Shown here: one piece after another, positions 8,746 through 14,377 of the stretch
How positions within the stretch are numbered: position 1 is the stretch's first letter
Layout: every line of letters begins with the position of its first letter
NCBI GenBank assembly: GCA_900540005.1
Contig: UQEM01000047.1
Span: 1 to 15,971, forward strand
Reading direction: 5' to 3'
DNA length: 15,971 nt
DNA from: an uncultured Ruminococcus sp.
GTDB taxonomy: Bacteria; Bacillota; Clostridia; Oscillospirales; Ruminococcaceae
Program-made: the position numbers and the translations under genes
Notes under the pieces: model-generated
Told to the model about the DNA's origin: nothing
Seen by the model: only the letters and a program-made list of their open reading frames with translations
The model's database searches: none

Positions 8746-10800
8746 ATGAAAAAAGCAATTTCATTGGCGGCTGCCGCAGCTATCGCGCTTGGTCAGGCAG
8801 CTTCAACAGGCCTGTTCACCGCAACAGCGGCTGACTCTACGGAATTCCCCTATAAAATCGAGGGCGAGGACCTTGAGGGCGCTACACTCTGGACTTCGAT
8901 CTATGAGAACAAGATCCCCAATTATTCGGGAGAAGGTTTCACTTACCTCACCGGCGGAGACATCAGCTTTACAATTGACGTTCCTGCTGACGGTATGTAC
9001 TCAATAACAGTACGCGGCGCGCAGATCCTCGACAAGGGTGGCCGTTACCAGACTGTTGCCGTTAACGGCAGCGAGTACCACACAACTGTCCCCTACGCAG
9101 ACGAGTGGACTGATTTCGACTTCGGCATGGTTCGTCTCAACAAGGGCGAAAATACTATCTCTTTCACGAACAAGTACGGCTATATGGCTATCGACTACGT
9201 TACAGTTTCCGAAGCTGAGTTCCCTGACCTCTCACTTGCTACAGATGAGTCTTGCGACCCTGATGCAACTCCCGAGACAAAGGCTCTCCTCAAGTATCTC
9301 AAGTCGGTTTACGGCAAGAATATCATTTCAGGTCAGCAGCAGATCTACGGCGGCGGCAACAGCGTTTCCACATCGATACGCTATGACTCAAACTCAAACA
9401 AGTGCGTTGACAGTGACGGCACGGAATATGTTATCGACGAGGAAAGCTGGGATACTGACGAGCAGGGCAACAAGTTCCCCTGGCACTGCACAGGCCCGGA
9501 CGGTCAGGTCTACACTTACAGCACTCAGAACCGCAACTACACATATAATGATTATAATAACGACATCAACCTCATCAAGGAGTTCACAGGCAAGTATCCC
9601 GCAATTCAGGGCTTCGACTTTGGCAGTTACTGCCCCTGCTACGCTTGGGACGACGGTGTAACCGAAAGAATGATCGAATGGACAAATGATAAGAACGGTA
9701 TCTGCACTGCTTCATGGCACATTAACGTTCCTACTCAGATGTCTGATTACACGCTCGGCGAGCCGCTCGACTTCTCAAAGACAACTTACAGCAACAAGAC
9801 TGATTTCGTTACCGCAAACTGCATGGTAGAGGGTACTGTTGAGTATGAGTACTTCAACCTCTGCGTTGAAAACCTCGCAAACGAGCTTCTCCAGCTTCAG
9901 GACGCAGGTGTTCCCGTAATCTTCCGTCCTTTCCATGAGGCTGAGGGTAATCCAAGCACAACAAGCGATCCGACAGACGGTTCAGGCGCATGGTTCTGGT
10001 GGTCAAAGGAAGGCACAAAGGTTTACAAGCAGCTCTGGAATCGCCTTCAGGATAAGCTTCAGGACGAATACGGACTCCACAACCTCATATACGAGGAGAA
10101 CCTCTACGCTTGGTCAGATTCTTCTGCTGAGTGGTACGTTGGTGACGACAGGACTGACCTCGTTGCTTATGATAAGTATAACACACAGTATAACAGACAC
10201 GACGGCAAAACATCAGGCCCTAACCTCGATGCAGAAACAGGTATCTTCTACAAACTCAACGGTTATGTAAACGGTTCCAAAATGGTAGCTATGGCTGAGA
10301 ATGACTCTATCCCAAGTATGAGCAATATGCTTGTTGAGCACGCTTACTGGCTCTACTTCTGCCCTTGGTATGATTCCGCTAACGCTCTTTTCGTAAGCGG
10401 TGAAAACTATCAGGATCACGATGAAATGAAGGCTCTTTACAACAGCGATTTCTGTATCACTCTTGACGAGCTTCCCGCTGATCTCTTCAATCACGGCGAT
10501 CAGCCCACAACCACAACTACTACAACTCCCGGTACAACAACAACTTCTTCCCAGCCTTCTGACATTCTTTATGGCGATGCAAACTGCGACGATAAGATCG
10601 ATCTTTCGGATGCAGTTATGATCCTTCAGGCACTCGCAAACAAGGATAAGTACGGTCTCGAAGGAACAGATCCCACTCACATCACTGAGCAGGGCATGGC
10701 AAACGCTGACTGCAATCTCAGTCGTGACGGAGTGACTACCGCAGACGCTCTTGCAGTTCAGAAATCAATTATAGGACTAATCACACTGCCTATAGAATAA
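8746..10800 (+). CDS. secreted cellulosomal beta-mannanase (CBM35-GH26-dockerin)
   Basis: Extracellular endo-beta-1,4-mannanase, predicted to cut mannan/glucomannan backbones while docked on a cellulosome. Layout of the 684 residues: signal peptide 1-29 (MKKAISLAAAAAIAL, cleavage near ATAA/D); CBM35-like beta-sandwich about 36-155 (IEGEDLEG, ITVRGAQ, MAIDYVTV); GH26 catalytic domain about 176-575 starting near ISGQQQ, with acid/base E398 in FRPFHEAEG and likely nucleophile E518 in MVAMAENDS, about 120 residues apart as expected for GH26; Thr linker about 583-600; type I dockerin 606-684 with Ca loops at DANCDDKIDLSD and DCNLSRDGVTTAD. C. thermocellum Man26A is known to have the same module order. 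Between the HE motif and WFWW there are about a dozen extra Gly/Ser/Thr/Asp-type residues. The start is fixed by AAGGAGG about 7 nt upstream. It has its own promoter and terminator. Confidence 0.93.
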   Translation: MKKAISLAAAAAIALGQAASTGLFTATAADSTEFPYKIEGEDLEGATLWTSIYENKIPNYSGEGFTYLTGGDISFTIDVPADGMYSITVRGAQILDKGGRYQTVAVNGSEYHTTVPYADEWTDFDFGMVRLNKGENTISFTNKYGYMAIDYVTVSEAEFPDLSLATDESCDPDATPETKALLKYLKSVYGKNIISGQQQIYGGGNSVSTSIRYDSNSNKCVDSDGTEYVIDEESWDTDEQGNKFPWHCTGPDGQVYTYSTQNRNYTYNDYNNDINLIKEFTGKYPAIQGFDFGSYCPCYAWDDGVTERMIEWTNDKNGICTASWHINVPTQMSDYTLGEPLDFSKTTYSNKTDFVTANCMVEGTVEYEYFNLCVENLANELLQLQDAGVPVIFRPFHEAEGNPSTTSDPTDGSGAWFWWSKEGTKVYKQLWNRLQDKLQDEYGLHNLIYEENLYAWSDSSAEWYVGDDRTDLVAYDKYNTQYNRHDGKTSGPNLDAETGIFYKLNGYVNGSKMVAMAENDSIPSMSNMLVEHAYWLYFCPWYDSANALFVSGENYQDHDEMKALYNSDFCITLDELPADLFNHGDQPTTTTTTTPGTTTTSSQPSDILYGDANCDDKIDLSDAVMILQALANKDKYGLEGTDPTHITEQGMANADCNLSRDGVTTADALAVQKSIIGLITLPIE

Positions 10801-10815
10801 CTTGTCAATATTTAT

Positions 10816-10848
10816 TAAAGCCGCGTTCATAATGCGGCTTTATTTTTT
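10816..10848 (+). terminator. mannanase gene terminator
   Basis: TAAAGCCGC and GCGGCTTTA form a 9-bp stem with a 9-nt loop, followed by TTTTTT, 16 bp after the stop codon. Confidence 0.93.
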
Positions 10849-10910
10849 GTGTGAAATGATAAAGCGCCCTCTCGCGCGTTGTACAAATAGTAGAAAAGTT
10901 TTTCAAACTA

Positions 10911-10939
10911 TTGATTTTTAATAGTGCATATGCTACAAT
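10911..10939 (+). promoter_or_regulatory. promoter of the second dockerin gene
   Basis: TTGATT (10911-10916), 17 bp, TACAAT (10934-10939). It predicts a leader of about 63 nt. With the terminator upstream, this shows the two dockerin genes are separate units. Confidence 0.78.
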
Positions 10940-11008
10940 CATATTGATATATGAGATAAATATAGAAGCGGGATTTACTTTTTTATAATTTTGAAAGAGG
11001 GCGTTTAT

Positions 11009-12763
11009 ATGAAAAAATCAGTTTCATTACTTATATCGCTTTGTCTGGCAGTAACTTCTGCTGCCGCAGCCATTACTCCCGCCGCATCAAGCGCAGATGA
11101 CAGCCGAAAAGGATTTTCTATATCCACATACAGAGATTCGGATTCAATTTATGCTGCACTCGGAAATACCGTAACTATCCCGACCTCTTATGTAAACGAG
11201 GGCGATGTTGTTATTCCCTGCGCACTTTACTACACAGAACAGACAAACGACACACAGACAATTTCTGTTCAGCTTACGATCAACTCGGAGGACGGAGATC
11301 CTAAATCTCCCACATTTACTTTATATTCGCCGACAGCAAACTACTTCGCAGAAGCAAAAACTTTCTCTACCGCTCTCGGCGATGCCACAACAAACAAATA
11401 CGTTTCATTCGCCGGAAAATTAACCAAACGCGGTACTTTTTCACCATCAGGAACTACGTTCCCTGTTTGCGAGGAAAAGATGCTCTCCGCCTCAACTACG
11501 AACTACTACATAGGTTACTCTTGGTTTTGCGTTGACGGCTACAACTGGGCAGGTTACACTTCTGACCAGTATCCGCTGTTTGTTTTCGATGTTACTTTTC
11601 CTCAGGGAACTGCTCCGGGAACTTATACGATTGACTACTGCAACTACAATACCAACCAGTCAGGCAGCACCATAAATCCGTCTTGCCTTGTCGAATATGC
11701 AGGCGGCAGATATTCAAACTACCCCGGCTGTCAAAGCAATCTTGACCTTAACACTATGAAAATCGTCATCAGCGATGATGCTCCCGATATCACAACAACA
11801 ACAACAACAACAACAACTACTACTACTACTACTACTACCACAGAAACCACCACTACCACAGATACCGCCACTACAACTGCCACTGAATCAACAACTACCG
11901 AACCCGTATCTTCCAATACTGCTGAAACAACAAAGACCACTGTTTCTACTGAAGCTGCAACAACTACTTTGGAATCCACGACAGCCACAGAAACTACTGC
12001 TTCTGCCGAAACTACAACCACCACTTCTGAAATTACAACTACTGAAAATTCTACAACCGAAACAACTTCAACTACTTCTGTGACCACAACTGATTTAGAA
12101 GAAAGTACAACTACTTCAACTCAATCCTCTACGACTACAGAAACCACTTCGGAGACTACAACAACTTCAACAGTTTCGGCAACAACTTCCGATACTGAAA
12201 CAACCACAACGTCAACCGAAACCGTTTCAACTACCACCGAATCTACCACAACCACTACCGAATCCACAACAACAACAACAACAACTACTACTCCCCCGGC
12301 AATTGTTCCCGGCTCTTTGACAATGACGGTCGGCGGCACCGTAAAGCTCACCGTTTCAGGCATTGACGATACTGCGTCTATAATCTGGATATCAGGAAAC
12401 TCAAATGCTGTAACAGTTTCAGACGGCGAAGTAACCGCTATCGGAGACGGTAAGGCTGTTGTCTACGCGATTCAGGGCAGCAATGTTCTTACCTGCAATA
12501 TAGAGGTTGAACCGCTTAAAGTCACGATTTATGGTGATGCAAATTTCGACGATAAACTCGACATCTCTGACGCAGTTATGATACTTCAGGCTATCGCAAA
12601 TCCTCAAAAATACGGAACAAACGGCTATGATCAGAATCATCTCACACTCCAGGGCGAAGTCAACTCAGACTGCTACCGCCCCGGTACAGGTATGACCTCC
12701 ATGGACGCACTCGCGATCCAGAAATCTGTTCTTGGACTCGTAACCCTTCCTCAGGAATCATAA
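11009..12763 (+). CDS. secreted dockerin protein with N-terminal beta-rich domain, Thr linker and BIG2 domain
   Basis: Predicted cellulosome-associated exported protein of 584 residues, activity unknown. Seen: signal peptide about 1-30 (MKKSVSLLISLCLAVTSA); an unrecognised domain about 35-255 rich in Tyr, Asn, Thr and Ser with a cohesin-like ending (FDVTFPQGTAPGTYTIDY); a linker at 262-430 made mostly of Thr, Ser and Glu; a BIG2 Ig-like domain about 431-505 (MTVGGTVKLTV, ISGNSNAVTVSDGEVTAIGDG); and a type I dockerin about 507-584 (GDANFDDKLDISDAVMILQ, DALAIQKS). Loop 2 of the dockerin (DCYRPGTGMTSMD) lacks side-chain ligands present in the mannanase dockerin. No glycosidase motif is visible. 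A structural, binding or adaptor-scaffoldin role is possible but unproven. The ATG at 11009 follows AAAGAGG by 9 nt; an ATG at 10991 would add six residues and lose that spacing. Confidence 0.85.
   Translation: MKKSVSLLISLCLAVTSAAAAITPAASSADDSRKGFSISTYRDSDSIYAALGNTVTIPTSYVNEGDVVIPCALYYTEQTNDTQTISVQLTINSEDGDPKSPTFTLYSPTANYFAEAKTFSTALGDATTNKYVSFAGKLTKRGTFSPSGTTFPVCEEKMLSASTTNYYIGYSWFCVDGYNWAGYTSDQYPLFVFDVTFPQGTAPGTYTIDYCNYNTNQSGSTINPSCLVEYAGGRYSNYPGCQSNLDLNTMKIVISDDAPDITTTTTTTTTTTTTTTTTETTTTTDTATTTATESTTTEPVSSNTAETTKTTVSTEAATTTLESTTATETTASAETTTTTSEITTTENSTTETTSTTSVTTTDLEESTTTSTQSSTTTETTSETTTTSTVSATTSDTETTTTSTETVSTTTESTTTTTESTTTTTTTTTPPAIVPGSLTMTVGGTVKLTVSGIDDTASIIWISGNSNAVTVSDGEVTAIGDGKAVVYAIQGSNVLTCNIEVEPLKVTIYGDANFDDKLDISDAVMILQAIANPQKYGTNGYDQNHLTLQGEVNSDCYRPGTGMTSMDALAIQKSVLGLVTLPQES
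11792..11839 (+). repeat. coding trinucleotide repeat in the Thr linker
   Basis: Eight ACA codons (11792-11815), then seven ACT (11816-11836) and one ACC give 16 Thr in a row at the start of the linker. The rest of the linker (to 12292) is an imperfect mix of ACA/ACT/ACC with GAA and TCT/TCA. Slipped-strand length change would stay in frame. Confidence 0.9.
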
Positions 12764-12770
12764 CGCACAG

Positions 12771-12799
12771 ATCCCCTGCACATAGTGCAGGGGATTTTT
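12771..12799 (+). terminator. terminator of the second dockerin gene
   Basis: ATCCCCTGCAC and GTGCAGGGGAT form a perfect 11-bp stem with a 3-nt ATA loop and run into TTTTT, 7 bp after the stop. Confidence 0.95.
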
Positions 12800-12872
12800 C
12801 TCGAAATATAGGCAAAATCAGATAAATTTGCAGATCCATAATTGTTAAATGATAAAAATATTTTCAAACCCC

Positions 12873-12901
12873 TTGACTTTCTTCCGACACGGTGATATAA
12901 T
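12873..12901 (+). promoter_or_regulatory. tRNA-Gln promoter
   Basis: TTGACT (12873-12878), 17 bp, TATAAT (12896-12901), with the tRNA 5' end about 30 bp downstream. Confidence 0.88.
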
Positions 12902-12930
12902 ATAAAAGCTGAATCAAGCAAATACAATAT

Positions 12931-13006
12931 TGGGGTGTCGCCAAGTGGTAAGGCAGCGGACTCTGACTCCGTTATTTCGAGGGTTCAAATCCTTCCACCC
13001 CAACCA
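12931..13006 (+). tRNA. tRNA-Gln (anticodon CUG)
   Basis: Full cloverleaf: acceptor TGGGGTG (12931-12937) pairs with CACCCCA (12996-13002), discriminator A, and an encoded CCA at 13004-13006. The anticodon loop CTCTGAC (12961-12967) gives CTG at 12963-12965; the T-arm contains GGGTTCAAATCC. The T1-A72 end pair is typical of bacterial tRNA-Gln. It serves the CAG codon. It has its own promoter and terminator and lies at the edge of an A+T-rich segment with mobile-element genes. Confidence 0.96.
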
Positions 13007-13015
13007 AAGTCCAAG

Positions 13016-13049
13016 AGCACTAAACAAGTTAAATCTGTTTGGTGCTTTT
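13016..13049 (+). terminator. tRNA-Gln terminator
   Basis: AGCACTAAACA pairs with TGTTTGGTGCT (11 bp with one G-U) around a 9-nt loop and is followed by TTT. It starts 10 bp after the encoded CCA. Confidence 0.82.
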
Positions 13050-13101
13050 CTGAAAACCGAACAGAAGATACAAATTTATATATCCTCTATTCGGCTTTCA
13101 G
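13050..13101. repeat. imperfect inverted repeat after the tRNA terminator
   Basis: CTGAAA-A-CCGAA (13050-13061) is complementary to TTCGG-C-TTTCAG (13090-13101) apart from one central mismatch, with a 28-nt A+T-rich loop. No T-tract follows, so it is unlikely to be a terminator. The stretch from 13102 to about 13340 contains no gene or RNA that I recognise, only a small 6-bp inverted repeat at 13201-13219. Confidence 0.55.
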
Positions 13102-13345
13102 TAAATCGAAAATTGTTTTTCAATAAGATCGCTGATTGTGAATCGACACATAGCGTATCATTTAATCCCACTTTGTGCATTTCACCTTGCTTTCATGGCA
13201 ACAGTATTCACAGTACTGTATTTTCGTCACATAGCTTTATCGCTCTTGCTTATAGCAGTCATGGCGGTATGCGCGCGCTGATGATTTTTAGACCATCACA
13301 AAGTAAAATCAATCTTAATGAAAATATTCAATTTTCAATATACTT

Positions 13346-13394
13346 GAAAATAAATCAAGCCCCTCAGAATTTTGATAAGCATCTGAAAGGCTTG
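13346..13394 (-). terminator. candidate terminator of the leftward RNA
   Basis: On the minus strand CAAGCCTTTCAGA pairs with TCTGAGGGGCTTG (13 bp including two G-U) around a 13-nt loop and is followed by ATTTATTTT. Its outer arm overlaps the -35 box of the rightward promoter at 13392. Confidence 0.5.
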
Positions 13395-13420
13395 ACAATC
13401 TACTTATATTGTGTTATAAT
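13392..13420 (+). promoter_or_regulatory. consensus promoter driving a rightward small RNA
   Basis: Perfect TTGACA (13392-13397), 17 bp, perfect TATAAT (13415-13420). No credible protein gene lies immediately downstream. It faces the minus-strand promoter at 13558-13586. Confidence 0.82.
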
Positions 13421-13480
13421 GCTAAGAACAATGCAACACATAAATAGCATTCTCACTAAGTCATTCAAATGCGCCAACAT
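13400..13480 (-). CDS. possible small hydrophobic peptide
   Basis: A 26-codon open frame on the leftward RNA. The peptide starts MLAHLNDLVR and continues with a hydrophobic run MLFMCCIVLSII before the polar end TQYK. A short membrane-active peptide opposed by an antisense RNA would fit a type I toxin layout. Against it: no Shine-Dalgarno sequence precedes the ATG (AATCAAACAA), and it is shorter than most known Firmicute type I toxins. It may be a chance frame. Confidence 0.18.
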   Translation of the reverse strand: MLAHLNDLVRMLFMCCIVLSIITQYK

Positions 13481-13542
13481 TTGTTTGATTATGAGAACAT
13501 AGCGCTCTTTGAAGCGATATGTTCTTGTGGGGGTGCTTTTTT
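13427..13542 (+). ncRNA. candidate rightward small RNA
   Basis: Predicted transcript of about 115 nt from the consensus promoter to a TTTTTT tract at 13537-13542. It can fold as an extended hairpin (TTCTCA..TCA..CAAATG with CATTTG..TGA..TGAGAA, about 13450-13496) and a second strong hairpin (AGAACATA-G-CGCT with AGCG-A-TATGTTCT, about 13494-13525). The two share the bases GAGAA, so they compete. The 3' end is TGTGGGGGTGC before the T-run rather than a canonical terminator stem. It is entirely antisense to the leftward RNA. It matches no RNA family that I recognise; a plasmid-type counter-transcript or an antitoxin RNA is a guess from layout. Confidence 0.5.
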
Positions 13543-13557
13543 ATTTACTTCATTTTC

Positions 13558-13586
13558 ATTATATCACATTGTTCTTATTTTGTCAA
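13558..13586 (-). promoter_or_regulatory. consensus promoter driving a leftward RNA
   Basis: On the minus strand, perfect TTGACA (13586-13581), 17 bp, perfect TATAAT (13563-13558). It lies downstream of the traX stop and terminator hairpin, pointing away from traX towards the tRNA. Confidence 0.82.
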
Positions 13587-13620
13587 TAGGTGTTAAAAAA
13601 TTAAAATACAACATATACGC

Positions 13621-13656
13621 TAAAAGAGCTATTGGAGTTATCCGACAGCTCTTTTA
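13621..13656 (-). terminator. traX terminator hairpin
   Basis: TAAAAGAGCT (13621-13630) and AGCTCTTTTA (13647-13656) form a perfect 10-bp stem with a 16-nt loop that contains the traX stop codon. The T-run sits within the 3' arm on either strand, so it may work in both directions, though less cleanly than the GC-rich terminators elsewhere in the window. Confidence 0.6.
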
Positions 13657-14369
13657 ATAAGTATTATCAATCCGATATGCAGCGGATAATAAATGTAAAA
13701 TCCCCATTTGCTCAAATATTTGCCACCATGCCTTGCAGCACATTTTTTCCCATTGTATAAGCTTATCGGAATAATTGCAAGCAGGACAGCAAAGAAATAA
13801 CTGTACTCTTGAAAGCTGTCAAACTGCGGAAGATACTTTTGCAGCGGTAACAGTATCGAGATGATGATAAATACAATATCCCTTTGAAGTGGCTTATTCC
13901 TGAAAATGCGAAACGCCAACGTCCAAGCAGGAATAATATAACTCCAATCACATATGTCAGAAAATGCCAAACAAATTCCTATAAGTACAGCTTTAAGCCA
14001 AATTGGAAATTTGTGATTTTCGTAAATAATGAGAATTGCCAAAGATGAACAAAATGTAAACATTACATTCAGATTAGTCACAAATTCAAAAGTATTATTT
14101 GGTATTCTTGAAAATACAAGCATAAAGTAGAACGGCTGCGATATTAACGCAAACGCCCCCAAACGTGACAAATACTTTATACGGCTTTTGGTATGCATGA
14201 ATCCCTCTGCAATGAAGAACGCCATAATCGGTGCTGTAATTCTTCCGAAGCCTCTCATCAGATAGTAAAGGACACTATCTGACGAAAGAAATGCAAGTGC
14301 AGCATGGTCACAGGTCATTGCAGTGATTGCAAGTAATTTCAAAAATGTTCTATTCAGAATTTTTTTCAT
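13638..14369 (-). CDS. traX: TraX family membrane protein
   Basis: Polytopic inner-membrane protein of 243 residues. TraX of the F plasmid N-acetylates pilin; Firmicute homologues sit in conjugative or mobilizable elements and their substrate is generally unknown. Seen: early T-C-D21-H22 motif after a basic start, FGRITAPIMAFF (41-52), EGFMHT (55-60), about seven hydrophobic helices, and a C-terminal FYIYYPLHIGL with H231; these positions match the TraX/acyltransferase-like family. It begins 8 bp after the stop of the relaxase fragment, so it was probably co-transcribed with it. The ribosome site is weak (TAAGTGA). The gene appears intact although its neighbours are truncated. Codon use is A+T-rich compared with the genes on the left. 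Confidence 0.82.
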   Translation of the reverse strand: MKKILNRTFLKLLAITAMTCDHAALAFLSSDSVLYYLMRGFGRITAPIMAFFIAEGFMHTKSRIKYLSRLGAFALISQPFYFMLVFSRIPNNTFEFVTNLNVMFTFCSSLAILIIYENHKFPIWLKAVLIGICLAFSDICDWSYIIPAWTLAFRIFRNKPLQRDIVFIIISILLPLQKYLPQFDSFQEYSYFFAVLLAIIPISLYNGKKCAARHGGKYLSKWGFYIYYPLHIGLIILIKRAVG

Positions 14370-14377
14370 ATTGTCAC

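Larger units (their letters stand above)
13346..13551 (-). ncRNA. candidate leftward RNA, antisense to the rightward RNA
   Basis: Predicted transcript of about 205 nt starting about 7 bp past the minus-strand -10 box and ending at the hairpin at 13346-13394. It contains the complement of the whole rightward RNA in its 5' two-thirds, including the complementary AGAACATA/TATGTTCT hairpin, and a 26-codon open frame (13400-13480). It could be a small mRNA regulated by the rightward RNA, or two RNAs that control something beyond the window. Ends are inferred from promoter and hairpin positions only. Confidence 0.42.

Noticed and set aside
11775..12300. The ACA/ACT-rich block considered as a CRISPR or tandem-repeat array.
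   Set aside because: It has no repeat-spacer periodicity and is in frame as a Thr-rich linker between two domains.
11731..12363. Long minus-strand frames rich in Val opposite the Thr linker.
   Set aside because: Antisense of ACN-rich codons automatically gives GTN (Val) runs without stops; they have no independent support.
12930..13502. A 190-codon plus-strand frame.
   Set aside because: It runs through the tRNA-Gln gene and its terminator; the translation has no recognisable domain.
13427..13542. The rightward RNA considered as 6S RNA, a tracrRNA or a T-box.
   Set aside because: It is too short and lacks the central bubble of 6S RNA; no CRISPR repeat or Cas gene is near; no T-box sequence or downstream amino-acid gene is present.
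13469..13657. A 62-codon plus-strand frame with a hydrophobic middle, starting inside the rightward small RNA.
   Set aside because: No Shine-Dalgarno sequence, it passes the T-run that should end the RNA, and it crosses the traX terminator. Kept only as a thought for a toxin-like peptide.
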